DNA from: Stenotrophomonas sp. SY1
GTDB lineage: Bacteria; Pseudomonadota; Gammaproteobacteria; Xanthomonadales; Xanthomonadaceae
Reading direction: 5' to 3'
DNA: 64,000 nt
Assembly: GCF_021202945.1 (NCBI RefSeq)
Contig: NZ_JAJOYR010000002.1
Span: forward strand, 795,825 to 859,824
Below the pieces are notes generated by a model. That model was not told where the DNA came from. It ran no database searches and worked only from the letters and a program-made list of their open reading frames with translations. Shown here piece by piece: positions 9,735 through 19,025 of this stretch (position 1 is the first letter of the stretch; each line of letters opens with the position of its first letter). Both the position numbers and the translations under genes were made by a program.

Positions 9735-10859
9735 TCATTCCCCTTTCTTTGCGGCGGAAGCCGGTGCAAGCACCGGACGATTGGCGCGGTCCACCGCCGT
9801 CACCTGCTGACCTTCGCGCAGCAGATGGCCACCGGCAGCGACCACCCACTCGTCACCCTTCAGGCCCTGCAGCACCGGCACCGTCTCGGCACCGTAGGTG
9901 CCCAGCGTCACCGCCCGTGCCTGCAACGTGCCGTTGGCGGGGTTGACCACCCACACGCTGGCCTGCTGCCCCTGCTTGCCGGGTTGCACGGCAGCCAGCG
10001 GCACACTCAATGCATTGCCCTTGCCGTGGCTGATGAAGACCCGCGCACTCTGCCCCAACTCCACCTCATTGAGCGCCTCGGGCGCCAGGCTGATCCGCGC
10101 GGCGTAGGTGCGCGTCTGCGGATCGGCGGCCGCAGCGATTTCGCGGATGCTGCCCGGCAGGTGCTTGCCGGCCTGGTTCCACAACTCCACTTCAACGGCT
10201 TGGCCAACGCTGAAATCACGGATGTCGCTTTCCGGCAAGGCGATTGCCACTTCACGCGCGCCATCGGCGGCCAGCGTGTAGATGGTCTGGCCGGCCGCGA
10301 CCACCTGACCGGCTTCGGCCTCGCGGCTTGCGATCATGCCCGCTTCCGGCGCATGCAGCTGCGCGTAGTCGGCCTGGTTGCGATTGACATCAAGAGTGGC
10401 ACGGGCTGCATCGGCCTGGCCTTGTGCCGCCTTCAACGCGGCGGTCTGCGCATCCAATGCCGAACGGCTGACCAGCTGTTGCGCGGCCAGCGCGGCATAA
10501 CGCTTGTGCTCGTCACGCGCACGCACCAGGTCTGCCTCGGCGGCGGCGTACTGCGCCTGTGCCGCACGCGCCTGCAGTTCGAAGTCGGCCGCATCCAGCA
10601 CCGCCAACAACTGGCCCTTGCTCACGCGCTGGCCGGCATCCACTTCGCGGCGCAGCAGTTTTCCGCCGACGCGGAACGACAACGCCGCTTCCTCACGGGC
10701 GCGGACCTCGCCCGGATACGCCGTCACGCTCTTCCCGATACCCCCAGCAGGATGCTCCACGAACACCGGGACAGCATAGGCGGGAGCGGTTTCAGTCTTG
10801 CCACAAGCTGCAAGCAGGGCCAGCAACAGGCCACAGCCAATCCATCGGACGTTGGTCAT
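9735..10859 (-). CDS. smeO: RND periplasmic adaptor lipoprotein SmeO
   Basis: The membrane-fusion protein that joins the RND pump to TolC. Its 374 residues begin with a lipoprotein signal (LLALLAAC, lipid-modified Cys at 19). Then come the beta-strand and lipoyl half-motif (SFRVGGKLLRREVDAGQRV), a long alanine-rich coiled-coil hairpin (about 95-160), the second lipoyl half (YAQLHAPEAGMIASREAEAG), a beta-barrel and a membrane-proximal domain. It is the first gene of the smeOP operon and is transcribed divergently from smeRo, with a 108-bp shared regulatory region. The C-terminal tail is Ala/Lys rich. The family assignment is firm; the name follows synteny. Confidence 0.9.
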   Translation of the reverse strand: MTNVRWIGCGLLLALLAACGKTETAPAYAVPVFVEHPAGGIGKSVTAYPGEVRAREEAALSFRVGGKLLRREVDAGQRVSKGQLLAVLDAADFELQARAAQAQYAAAEADLVRARDEHKRYAALAAQQLVSRSALDAQTAALKAAQGQADAARATLDVNRNQADYAQLHAPEAGMIASREAEAGQVVAAGQTIYTLAADGAREVAIALPESDIRDFSVGQAVEVELWNQAGKHLPGSIREIAAAADPQTRTYAARISLAPEALNEVELGQSARVFISHGKGNALSVPLAAVQPGKQGQQASVWVVNPANGTLQARAVTLGTYGAETVPVLQGLKGDEWVVAAGGHLLREGQQVTAVDRANRPVLAPASAAKKGE

Positions 10860-10936
10860 GAGTAGAGGTCGCGAAATCGAGGGGAGGGAAGCGGCCGGGG
10901 TTTCACCGCCATTACTGAACGCCCCGGTATAGTATA

Positions 10937-10962
10937 AATATCGAACCAGCTGGTCTAGTATT
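10937..10962. promoter_or_regulatory. Candidate SmeRo operator
   Basis: A perfect 10-bp palindrome ACCAGCTGGT (10945-10954) sits in a longer imperfect dyad, AATA-N4-palindrome-N4-TATT. It ends five bases before the smeRo ATG, in the region shared with smeO. AT-rich stretches resembling -10 elements (TATAGTATAAAT) lie just upstream. Being SmeRo's binding site is an inference. Confidence 0.5.
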
Positions 10963-10967
10963 GAACA

Positions 10968-11633
10968 ATGTCACCCAAAGCCCCCTCCACCGCCACCACC
11001 AAGCCCGCCGCCACTCGCAGCGTCGGCCCGGGGCGCCCGAAGGATCTGGGCAAGCGTGCGGCCATCCTGGAGGCCGCCAAGGCATTATTCGTCGAGCTGG
11101 GCTACAACGGCGTCAGCATGGACGGGATCGCCGCTGCGGCCGGAGTTTCCAAGCTCACCGTGTACAGCCACTTCGGTGACAAGGAAACATTGTTCAGCGA
11201 GGCCATCCAGGCCAAATGCGTCGAAATGATGCCCGATGAGCTGTTCGTCACCGACAGCGAAGGCCCCCTGCGCGACCAGCTGCTGGGCATCGGCCATGCC
11301 TTCTTCACGCTGATCACCAGCGACGCGGCGCTGGCCACCCAGCGCATGATGATGACCCCCGATACCGACGACCGGATCCGCCAGATGTTCTGGGAAGCCG
11401 GTCCGGCACGTACCGAAACGGCGCTGGCCGAGTTCCTCGGCGCCCGCGTGGGCCGGAGCGAACTGGATATTCCCGAGTTGACGGTGGCCGCGCGCCAGTT
11501 CTTCTGCCTGATCAAGGGCGAGATCCACGCACATATGATGTGCGGGCTTTGTGCAGCGCCCGGCCCACTCGACCAGGACGCCCATGTGGCCGCCAGCGTC
11601 GACTTTTTCCTGCGGGCCTATGAACCACGCTAG
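10968..11633 (+). CDS. smeRo: TetR-family repressor SmeRo
   Basis: A 221-residue TetR regulator. A proline/alanine-rich basic N-terminal tail (about 25 residues) precedes the DNA-binding domain, with the typical helix-turn-helix SMDGIAAAAGVSKLTVYSHFGDKETLF at about 44-70. The C-terminal part is a helical ligand-binding domain with many Met and Cys residues (HAHMMCGLC). In S. maltophilia SmeRo represses both smeOP and smeRo-pcm-tolC. Here the same arrangement is seen: smeO diverges to the left and pcm-tolC follow on the same strand. The proposed operator overlaps the 5' leader of this gene, which would allow autoregulation. Confidence 0.9.
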   Translation: MSPKAPSTATTKPAATRSVGPGRPKDLGKRAAILEAAKALFVELGYNGVSMDGIAAAAGVSKLTVYSHFGDKETLFSEAIQAKCVEMMPDELFVTDSEGPLRDQLLGIGHAFFTLITSDAALATQRMMMTPDTDDRIRQMFWEAGPARTETALAEFLGARVGRSELDIPELTVAARQFFCLIKGEIHAHMMCGLCAAPGPLDQDAHVAASVDFFLRAYEPR

Positions 11634-11781
11634 GCTGCGCGCACACAAGCTGAACAGACCGGAGGTCCGGATGACTTCCGGCACTGCGGCCCCTAGTGTG
11701 GCACGGCGATGCTTGCCCGCACCTGTCACGCCCTAACCGGTAAAATGGCCGGCCCACTGCGCCGGAATGATGAGCTTTCCC

Positions 11782-12429
11782 ATGACGATCAATTACTCCC
11801 ACGCCCGCGAAACGATGGTTGAACAGCAGGTCCGCCCTTGGGAGGTGCTGGATATCCGCGTGCTGGACGTGCTGGCGCGGATGCCGCGTGAAGCCTTCGT
11901 GGCCGAATCGCACCGTGCCCTGGCCTATACCGACGTCGAACTGCCGCTGGGCCATGGCCAGAAGATGATGAAGCCGGTGGTCGAAGGCCGCATGCTGCAG
12001 GCCCTGGATCTGCAACCGGGTGATGAGGTGCTGGAGATCGGCACCGGCAGCGGCTACATCAGCGCCTGCCTGGCCCAGTTGGCGCGTGAAGTGCTGAGCC
12101 TTGAGATCCAGCCGGAGCTGGCTGAACGTGCACGCCAGAATCTGGATGCCGCCAAGCTCGGCAGCAACGTGCGCATTGAAGTTGCCGATGCACTGAACTG
12201 GCAGACCCAGCGCCACTTCGACGCGATCTGCGTCACCGGCGCGATGGAAAACGTGCCCACGCAGCTGCTCAAGCTGCTGCGCCCGGGTGGCCGCCTGTTC
12301 GTCATCACCGGTACCTCGCCGGTCATGGAAGCGCTGCGGGTCAACGCTGACGGCAGCAGCAAGTCGCTGTTTGAAACCGATATCGACTATCTGCAGGGCG
12401 CCGCCCCTGCACCGCAATTCCAACTCTAA
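11782..12429 (+). CDS. pcm: Protein-L-isoaspartate O-methyltransferase
   Basis: A SAM-dependent methyltransferase of the PCMT family, which begins repair of isoaspartyl residues in aged proteins. The protein (215 residues) has RPWEVLDIRVLDVLARMPREAFV at the N-terminus, the LGHGQKMMKP segment, the SAM-binding motif VLEIGTGSGYISA and a post-I acidic residue (SLEIQPE). The ATG at 11782 gives the family-like start MTINYS; an ATG at 11767, five residues upstream and with GGA before it, is the alternative. It lies between smeRo and tolC, 20 bp before tolC, as in the described S. maltophilia operon. Why a repair enzyme sits with an efflux channel is not explained. Confidence 0.88.
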   Translation: MTINYSHARETMVEQQVRPWEVLDIRVLDVLARMPREAFVAESHRALAYTDVELPLGHGQKMMKPVVEGRMLQALDLQPGDEVLEIGTGSGYISACLAQLAREVLSLEIQPELAERARQNLDAAKLGSNVRIEVADALNWQTQRHFDAICVTGAMENVPTQLLKLLRPGGRLFVITGTSPVMEALRVNADGSSKSLFETDIDYLQGAAPAPQFQL

Positions 12430-12449
12430 AAACGTCCAAGGAAGCCGCA

Positions 12450-13793
12450 ATGATCCGCCGATCCCTCACCCTTGCGCTGGCAGTCGCCCTGGCCCCGCTG
12501 ACGACCCACGCCGCCGACCTGTTGCAGGTCTATGAAATGGCCCGCAACGGTGACCCGCAGCTGTCCGCCGCCGAGTCCAACCGGCTCTACACCAAGGAAG
12601 GCCAGGTGCAGGCACGCGCGGCATTGCTGCCGCAGGTCAACGGTGAGGCATCGCTGACCCGCTCGCGCGTCGAGTACGACGGCATCAGCGGCACCAGCAC
12701 CAGCAAGGACCGCACCTACCGCGTGACCGGCGGCCAGACCCTGTTCAACTGGGGCCAGTTCGCCAACCTGCGCGCGCAGCGTGACATCAGCAAGGCTGCC
12801 GACTTCACCCTGGATTCGGCCAACGACGACCTGATCGTCCGCACCTCCACCACCTACTTCAACGTGCTGGTGGGCATCGAATCGCTGACCGCCGCCGAGA
12901 CCAACGAAGCTGCGGCCAAGAAGCAGTTCGACTACGCCGACAAGCGCCTGGAAGTGGGCCTGGCACCGATCACCGACGTGCATGAAGCCCGCGCCCAGTA
13001 CGACCAGGCCCGCGCCGACACCATCCTGGCCCGCAACGCGCTGGAAGATGCCTACCAGGCACTGACCGAACTGACCGGCCAGCCGGTGCGCGACGTGCGT
13101 GGCCTGCCGGTGGATTTCCGCCCCGAAGTGCCGGCCAACCGCAGCAGCGTCGATCAGCTGGTGACCGATGCGGTGTCGCGCAATCCGGATCTGAAGGCGC
13201 AGGAACTGAAGGTCAGCGCAGCGGAATCGAGCGTGTCGGCCGCCCGCGGTGGCCACTACCCGACTCTAGAACTGGGCGGCAGCTGGGGCAAGAACGCACG
13301 CTGGGGCGACAGCGTCGGCGGCACCTCCAACACCCCGGACAGCACCACCAACTCGATCGGGCTGACCCTCAACGTGCCGATCTTCGCCGGTGGTGCCACC
13401 CAGTCGCAGGTCCGCCAGGCGTTGGCCCAGCGTGATATCGCGCAGGACACCTTCGAGCAGCAGAAGCGCGCACTGGACCGCAACACCCGCAACGCTTACC
13501 AGAACCTGGTTGCCGGCGTCAGCGAAGTGGAAGCCCGTCGCCTGGCCGTGGTTTCGGCACAGAGCGCGTATGACGCGTCGCAGGTGGGCCTGGAAGTGGG
13601 TACCCGCACCGTGCTGGATCTGGTGCAGAACCAGAGGACGCTGTTCCAGGCGCAGCTGGAATATGCACGCTCGCGCTACAACTTCCTGCTCAGCCGCCTT
13701 CAGTTGAGCCAGGCCGTGGGTGATCTGGAAATCACCGAAGTGCAGGACATCAACCGTCTGCTGACGGTCGACGCAGCCGCAAAACTGCAGTAA
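12450..13793 (+). CDS. tolC: TolC-family outer-membrane efflux channel
   Basis: The trimeric outer-membrane exit duct used by SmeOP and probably by other pumps and type I exporters of the cell, possibly including the C39 ABC exporter at 19.3-21.5 kb. The 447-residue protein has a cleavable signal peptide ending near THAADL. Two homologous OEP halves follow, with long helical stretches, for example LLPQVNGEAS in the first half and the matching YPTLELGGSW / AQRDIAQDTFEQQKRALD in the second. AAGGAAGC provides a ribosome binding site. It ends the smeRo-pcm-tolC operon and is followed by a strong hairpin. Confidence 0.93.
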   Translation: MIRRSLTLALAVALAPLTTHAADLLQVYEMARNGDPQLSAAESNRLYTKEGQVQARAALLPQVNGEASLTRSRVEYDGISGTSTSKDRTYRVTGGQTLFNWGQFANLRAQRDISKAADFTLDSANDDLIVRTSTTYFNVLVGIESLTAAETNEAAAKKQFDYADKRLEVGLAPITDVHEARAQYDQARADTILARNALEDAYQALTELTGQPVRDVRGLPVDFRPEVPANRSSVDQLVTDAVSRNPDLKAQELKVSAAESSVSAARGGHYPTLELGGSWGKNARWGDSVGGTSNTPDSTTNSIGLTLNVPIFAGGATQSQVRQALAQRDIAQDTFEQQKRALDRNTRNAYQNLVAGVSEVEARRLAVVSAQSAYDASQVGLEVGTRTVLDLVQNQRTLFQAQLEYARSRYNFLLSRLQLSQAVGDLEITEVQDINRLLTVDAAAKLQ

Positions 13794-13822
13794 CGCAACA
13801 ACTGCAGGCATCGCGACAAGGC

Positions 13823-13850
13823 AACGGCACCCGCAAGGGTGCCGTTGTTC
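13823..13850 (+). terminator. Terminator after tolC
   Basis: AACGGCACCC and GGGTGCCGTT form a perfect 10-bp stem with a GCAA loop, followed by the modest T-rich run GTTCGTT. A single REP-like stem (GGCGGCGTCAGCCGCGAAGC) lies about 25 bp further on; the rest of the gap up to waaA shows nothing. Confidence 0.75.
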
Positions 13851-14085
13851 GTTATGGCCACAGGATCCCGAATGTGGGGGCGGCGTCAGCCGCGAAGCTG
13901 ATGCTTCGTACCCGTTGCAGGACTACCCGCAATCACGATGACTCCCGCAGCGGACACTTCACCAGCCTCGTGACTGAAGCCGCTCCTGCGCGGTGCTCCG
14001 CGGGAATGACACGCCTGGGCAGGGCAGGAAGCGATTCCGTCCGCACCTCCATCGTCACTGCCAGCAACAACACGTTGCCCCCCGA

Positions 14086-15387
14086 CTACGCGTCCCTGCT
14101 CTGCGGCAGCAACGGCCCGACCAGTTCCAGCGTGCGCTCCAGCGCGCCACGACCGTTGGCAACCAGCGCGCGTCCGGCCTGTACCATGCGCTCACGCTCG
14201 TGCTGGTCTTCGAGCAACATCTGCACGGTATTGCCAACCTCCTCGGCATCGGCGCAGATGCGCAGTGCGCCGGCCTCATCCATGCGTCGGGAAATTTCGG
14301 CGAAGTTGTGCAGATGCGGGCCGGTGACCGTCGCCGTACCCATTGCCGCCGGCTCCAGCAGATTGTGCCCGCCAATGGCCTGCAGGCTGCCGCCGACAAA
14401 GGCGACCTGCGCGCACGCATAGAACGCCATCAATTCGCCCAGGGTGTTGATCACGAACACCTGGCTGTCGGCCTGCGGCCATTGCTGGCCGCTGCGTGTA
14501 GCCACATGCCAACCCCGTTCGCGCGCCAGCGCTTCGGCCTTGGGAAAACGCTCGGGATGACGCGGCGCCCACAGCAGCAGCGCATCAGGATGTCGCTGCA
14601 GCAGCCGGGCGTGCATGTCCACCACCGCCTGCTCCTCGCCTTCGTGGGTGCTGGCGGCAATCCACACCGGTCGCGTGGCCGGTACATGCTGGCGAAAGAC
14701 CTCCAGCAGCGGCGTCGGGTCCGGCGGATCGATATCGAACTTGAGGTTGCCCAGCGCCTGCACCTGCTGCGGGTTGGCGCCCAACTCGACAAACCGCCGC
14801 GCATCATCCTGCGACTGCGCCGCCACGCAGGTGACCGTGCGCAAGGCGCGCCCAACCAGCGGCTTGAGCACGCGATAGCCTTTCAACGAGCGCGCCGACA
14901 GACGTGCGTTGAGGATGTACACCGGAATGTTGCGGTCACGGCAACCAAACAACATGTTCGGCCACAGTTCGGTTTCAAGAATCAACGCCAGGCTCGGCCG
15001 GAAGTGGCGCAGGAAGCGCGAGACGCTGCCCGGCACGTCGTAAGGCAGGTAGACATGATCCACGGCTTCCCCCCACAGCGCGCGCACCCGCTGTGAACCG
15101 GTCGGCGTGATGGTGGTGATGATCCAGCGGATATCCGGGCGCAGCTCCCGCAACGCGTTGACCACCGGTGCGGCCGCATTGACTTCACCCACCGATACCG
15201 CATGCAGCCATACGCGTGGCTGGCCACCACTTTCCGGATAGGACGCGTAACGCTCATCCCATCGCTTGAAGTACTCGCGCACGCGGAAACCACGCCACAC
15301 CAGGTGGTACACGGTGATCGGCAGCAACAGATAGAGCACGACCGAGTACAGGCCGCGCAGCAACAGCTCGATGGGGTCCTTGCGCAT
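14086..15387 (-). CDS. waaA: 3-deoxy-D-manno-octulosonic acid transferase
   Basis: WaaA (KdtA) transfers Kdo from CMP-Kdo to lipid IVA at the inner membrane, the first step of LPS core assembly. The 433 residues start with a membrane-anchoring segment (LYSVVLYLLLPITVY). The GT-B N-domain has HAVSVGEVNAA and the catalytic glutamate in LILETELWPN; the C-domain has FVGGSLQAIGGHNLLEPAAMG. I chose the ATG at 15387, which gives MRKDPIELL; a longer frame up to 15492 adds low-complexity residues unlike the family. It is transcribed away from the LpxL-type acyltransferase next door, both being lipid A-core genes. Confidence 0.95.
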   Translation of the reverse strand: MRKDPIELLLRGLYSVVLYLLLPITVYHLVWRGFRVREYFKRWDERYASYPESGGQPRVWLHAVSVGEVNAAAPVVNALRELRPDIRWIITTITPTGSQRVRALWGEAVDHVYLPYDVPGSVSRFLRHFRPSLALILETELWPNMLFGCRDRNIPVYILNARLSARSLKGYRVLKPLVGRALRTVTCVAAQSQDDARRFVELGANPQQVQALGNLKFDIDPPDPTPLLEVFRQHVPATRPVWIAASTHEGEEQAVVDMHARLLQRHPDALLLWAPRHPERFPKAEALARERGWHVATRSGQQWPQADSQVFVINTLGELMAFYACAQVAFVGGSLQAIGGHNLLEPAAMGTATVTGPHLHNFAEISRRMDEAGALRICADAEEVGNTVQMLLEDQHERERMVQAGRALVANGRGALERTLELVGPLLPQSRDA

Positions 15388-15607
15388 GGCCGAAGGATAC
15401 GGGAGAACAGCGGAAGTGAGTGAGCAGGCGTGGTGAGTGGCGAACGAACATAGGCAAGGGCAACGCGCGGGCTGTTCCGTCCTCCCTTCCACCGCAGCAA
15501 CGAACCGCCTGTTCCGGCGAAGACGGGGTGCCGGAGGGGGATGCGCCGCTGCTGCCTTCTCCCGCTCCTCACTCCTCTTCCCCCACTCCTGGCCGTAAAA
15601 TCACCGC

Positions 15608-16528
15608 ATGTCCGATTCCCCCACTACTGCAACCCGGCCATCGCTGTGGCAACCGAAGCACTGGCCAACCTTCGCCTGGCTGTCCATCGCCATGCTCGGC
15701 GCCCGCCTGCCATGGACATTGCAACGCGCACTGGGACGCGGAGTGGGCTGGTTGGCCCTGCACCTGGCACGCAGCCGCCGACGTGCGGCCGAGGTCAACC
15801 TCAGGCTCTGCTTCCCCGAAAAGGACGAAGCCTGGCGCCAGCGCCTGCTGCGGGACAGCTTCGATGCATTGGGCATTGGCATCTTCGAATTCGCCCGTGC
15901 CTGGTGGGGCAGCATCGATGCGATCCGCCCACAGGTGGAGATCGAAGGCTTGGATCAGCTGAAGGAACTGCAGGCGCAGGGCCGCGGCGTGCTGCTCATT
16001 TCCGGCCACTTCATGACACTGGAGATGTGCGGGCGGCTGCTGTGTGACCATGTTCCACTGGCCGGCATGTACCGCAAGTACCGCAATCCGGTCATGGAAT
16101 GGGCAGTGAAGAGTGGTCGCCTGCGTTACGCCTGCGCGATGTTCGCCAACGAGGACATCCGCGCCACCGTACGCCACCTGAAGAAAGGCGGCTTCCTCTG
16201 GTACGCGCCCGACCAGGACATGCGTGGCAAGGATTCGGTGTTCGTGCCGTTCTTCGGCATGCCGGCATCAACCATCACTGCCACCCACCAGTTCGCACGC
16301 ATGACCGGTTGTGCGGTGGTGCCGTACTTCCATCGCCGCGAGGGTGGCCGCTACATCCTGAAAATCGCCCCGCCGCTGCCTGACTTCCCTTCCGACGACG
16401 CCGTTGCCGATACCGCACAGGTCAACGCCGCCATCGAACAAATGGTGCGTGAGGCACCGACGCAGTACCTGTGGATCCACCGCCGCTTCAAACGCCAACC
16501 CGAAGGCCGCAGCAACTTCTATTCGTAA
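15608..16528 (+). CDS. LpxL-type lipid A acyltransferase
   Basis: Probably the Kdo-dependent secondary acyltransferase that adds an acyl chain (laurate or a related chain) to lipid A at the inner membrane. The 306-residue length equals that of E. coli LpxL. An N-terminal hydrophobic anchor (FAWLSIAMLGARLPW) precedes the catalytic H-x4-D/E motif, here GHFMTLEMCG, and the conserved WYAPDQDMRGKDSVFVPFFG block with its ATHQFARMTG continuation. LpxL and LpxM cannot be told apart safely by eye, so no symbol is given. The ATG is preceded by a short gap of about 220 bp shared divergently with waaA. Confidence 0.9.
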   Translation: MSDSPTTATRPSLWQPKHWPTFAWLSIAMLGARLPWTLQRALGRGVGWLALHLARSRRRAAEVNLRLCFPEKDEAWRQRLLRDSFDALGIGIFEFARAWWGSIDAIRPQVEIEGLDQLKELQAQGRGVLLISGHFMTLEMCGRLLCDHVPLAGMYRKYRNPVMEWAVKSGRLRYACAMFANEDIRATVRHLKKGGFLWYAPDQDMRGKDSVFVPFFGMPASTITATHQFARMTGCAVVPYFHRREGGRYILKIAPPLPDFPSDDAVADTAQVNAAIEQMVREAPTQYLWIHRRFKRQPEGRSNFYS

Positions 16529-16538
16529 GCCACCGGCA

Positions 16539-16555
16539 GCCACGCTTTGCGTGGC
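16539..16555. terminator. Short hairpin between convergent genes
   Basis: GCCACGC and GCGTGGC form a 7-bp stem with a TTT loop, between the acyltransferase stop and the convergent ligase-like gene. There is no clear T-tract. Confidence 0.35.
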
Positions 16556-16583
16556 TTCAACGGGAAGGCGTCAACGGGAGCGC

Positions 16584-17924
16584 TTAAGGTCGAGCATCGC
16601 TCGGTTCCACACCACCATCAGCCAGCAGCGCACCGGCGTAGAGCGCGGCCAGCAGGATCGTCACCCCTCCCCAGAACGTGGAATAGAACGCGAGGTGGGT
16701 GTTCAACGGGAACACCGTTGCGGCCAGCGCCAATGCCGCCGGCCGCGCCTGCGCACGGGCTACCGGCCCGGCATAGACCCAGGCGCGCACCGCCATCGCC
16801 ACGCCCGCGATCCACAGCAGCAGGCCCAACACCCCGGTTTCAGCAAGAATCTCAAGCACGATCTGGTGTGCATGCAATGCGGGACTGTCGCCCCACACGG
16901 CAGTCTGCGCCGGAAGCGGGTCGCATTGCGGATAGGCCTTGCGGAAGTCACGCACCCCAACGCCGTTGAGCGGATGCTCGCGCACCATGCACAACGCCGC
17001 CTCCCAAATCTGGCCGCGGCCCGACAAGGCCTGGTTTATACCTTCGGCATCACCGCTGAACGCCATCGTGGTGCGGGCAAAGCGCTCGCGCACCTGCGAC
17101 GAACTTCCGCCCAGAGCCAAGGCACTCAGCACCCCGACCAGCAACAGCGCCACCATCCATCTGCCGCCGAGCAGGCGCCAACCGGAGAACAACACGATCA
17201 AGGCATAAGTGATCCACGACGCGCGGGACCCGGCCAGAACCAGGATCACGCCGACCAGCGCTGCCGCAAGCAGCCAGGCCCACCGGCCCCAGCGGGCGCC
17301 GGCAAGGAACAACAGGAATGGCGACAGGCTCGCCAGCACCTGTCCGAATTTCAGGTTGCAGGGACCGAATACGCCGGATAGGCGATCGGCTGCTGCCACC
17401 TCCTCAACGCTGCACAGCCCCTGATCACTGAGCGCCCACTTGAGCTGGTCCATCGACCAGAACAACGGGCTGGTACCGGCCAGCGCCTGTGCCAACGCGT
17501 CCAACGTCCACACCCCCGTCACCACTGCCAGACCGGTAAACGTGGTGCGCCGCCGGGCCGGAGTGGCAACCGCGATTGCCGCCAGCCACATGAAGGGCAG
17601 ATAGCGCAGGCCGGCGGCAACCTTGCCCCAGGTCTTTGCAGGGTCCACAGCATCGAAGGCCGAAAACGCCTGCGGCAACCAGTACGCCAGGAACAGCACG
17701 CCGGTCAGCGCCCAGGCCGGAATGCTCAACAACGGCCGGATACCACCGTTGACGTGCAACTGCAGCAGCCGCACCACGGTGAACAACGCGCCCAGCACCA
17801 GCACCGCTTCGGCAATGCCCGGCATTGGCCATAGCGCCACGAACGCAATCACCCAAGGCGGCGCCCAGCGTCCCGGCAGACGTGGCACCGGCGGTGAGCT
17901 GATATCAGTCGATGAGTTCGCCAT
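16584..17924 (-). CDS. O-antigen ligase/polymerase-like membrane protein
   Basis: A polytopic inner-membrane protein (about 446 residues, 10 or more hydrophobic helices) of the Wzy_C/WaaL superfamily, which ligates O-polysaccharide to lipid A-core or polymerises glycans. Family hallmarks seen are LVLAGSRASW, the large periplasmic loop with EHPLNGVGVRDFRKAYPQ, and HAHQIVLEILAETGVLGLLLW. The start is the ATG at 17924 or 17930; either overlaps the end of the upstream glycosyltransferase by about 20 bp, indicating translational coupling. The neighbouring waaA, acyltransferase and GT4 genes favour a role in LPS core or O-antigen completion. Ligase versus polymerase is not resolved. Confidence 0.8.
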   Translation of the reverse strand: MANSSTDISSPPVPRLPGRWAPPWVIAFVALWPMPGIAEAVLVLGALFTVVRLLQLHVNGGIRPLLSIPAWALTGVLFLAYWLPQAFSAFDAVDPAKTWGKVAAGLRYLPFMWLAAIAVATPARRRTTFTGLAVVTGVWTLDALAQALAGTSPLFWSMDQLKWALSDQGLCSVEEVAAADRLSGVFGPCNLKFGQVLASLSPFLLFLAGARWGRWAWLLAAALVGVILVLAGSRASWITYALIVLFSGWRLLGGRWMVALLLVGVLSALALGGSSSQVRERFARTTMAFSGDAEGINQALSGRGQIWEAALCMVREHPLNGVGVRDFRKAYPQCDPLPAQTAVWGDSPALHAHQIVLEILAETGVLGLLLWIAGVAMAVRAWVYAGPVARAQARPAALALAATVFPLNTHLAFYSTFWGGVTILLAALYAGALLADGGVEPSDARP

Positions 17925-19017
17925 AGACATCCAGTGTCGCGCGTTGCATGGCCTGCAAGGTGAAGGGTATGCGACTTGGCAAGGCCGGCGGATGCCGCAG
18001 CAGCTGCAATGCGCGTTGCGCCAATGCGGTTTCATCGCCCACCGCTACCGCACCGTCGGGCTGCAGCTGCGCCAGCAGTTCACCGACGCCGCCGTGGTTC
18101 CAACCCAGCACCGGGCGCCCCACCGCCAGGGCTTCGACCACCGTGCGTCCGAACGCTTCGGGCTTGTCCGACAACTGCAACACCAGGTCACTGGCGGCAT
18201 AGGCCTGGGCGATGCGGCTGGTCGGTTCAGTGAACAGCACCTGCGCGGCGACGCCCAGACGCTGTGCGAGTTGCTCCAGTTCGGCCAGATACGCTTCGCG
18301 TCCCGGCTCGCGGGCACCGGGCATCCACAGCAGCGCCTCCTGCCCCTCGCGCCGCAACCCCGCCAGCAGGGTGATCGCGTGTGCATGGCCCTTCAGGCGG
18401 GTCCCCCGACCCGGCAACAACAGCAGGGCGGCATCGCTGGCAAGTTGTGGGTACTGGCGGCCGAGCTCCAACCGAGGGCGCCGGTCGGCGCGGGTCACGC
18501 GCGGAAACTGTGCGGCGTCGATGCCACGCGGTATCACCCGCAACCTGGTCGGGTCAGTGGATGGGTAGTGTGCAAGCAGGTAATCACGAACCGTCTGCGA
18601 AACGCAGATAACCCGCTCGCCGCTGGCCATGATGCCGCTGTAGCGGCCCGGCGAATTCAGCCCGTGCATGGTTGTCACCCAGCGCGGCCGTTTGCCCTGG
18701 GCCATGCCGCGCAACGCATACCAGCCCAACCAGGCCGGCAGCCGTGAACGCGCATGCACGATGTCCGCACCGGTCTCGACAAACAGACGCCGCAGCGATG
18801 CCACATGGCGCAGCGTCAGCAGCGACTTGCGGCCGATATCAAGGGTGAGGTGCTCGGCACCGCTGTCCAGCAGCGGCTGCACCAACCGGCCACCGGCAGA
18901 GACCACGATGGCACGATGACCCGCCGCCACCAGGGCGCGGGCGATTTCCAGGGTCGAGCGCTCGACACCACCGGAGTGCAGCGCCGGCAGCAACTGCACC
19001 ACGGTCAGGCGGCGCAT
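17905..19017 (-). CDS. GT4-family glycosyltransferase
   Basis: A 370-residue retaining glycosyltransferase of GT-B fold, probably adding a sugar to LPS core or a related glycan on the cytoplasmic face. The N-domain begins VVQLLPALHSGGVERSTLEIAR, typical of GT4. The C-domain has LLLPGRGTRLKGHAHAI and the nucleotide-sugar E-x7-E motif PEAFGRTVVEALAVGRPVLG. The ATG at 19017 lies eight bases after the zinc-finger gene and gives the canonical N-terminus. A longer frame exists but reads into that gene. Donor and acceptor are unknown. Confidence 0.88.
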   Translation of the reverse strand: MRRLTVVQLLPALHSGGVERSTLEIARALVAAGHRAIVVSAGGRLVQPLLDSGAEHLTLDIGRKSLLTLRHVASLRRLFVETGADIVHARSRLPAWLGWYALRGMAQGKRPRWVTTMHGLNSPGRYSGIMASGERVICVSQTVRDYLLAHYPSTDPTRLRVIPRGIDAAQFPRVTRADRRPRLELGRQYPQLASDAALLLLPGRGTRLKGHAHAITLLAGLRREGQEALLWMPGAREPGREAYLAELEQLAQRLGVAAQVLFTEPTSRIAQAYAASDLVLQLSDKPEAFGRTVVEALAVGRPVLGWNHGGVGELLAQLQPDGAVAVGDETALAQRALQLLRHPPALPSRIPFTLQAMQRATLDVYGELID

Positions 19018-19025
19018 CGGTCGGT

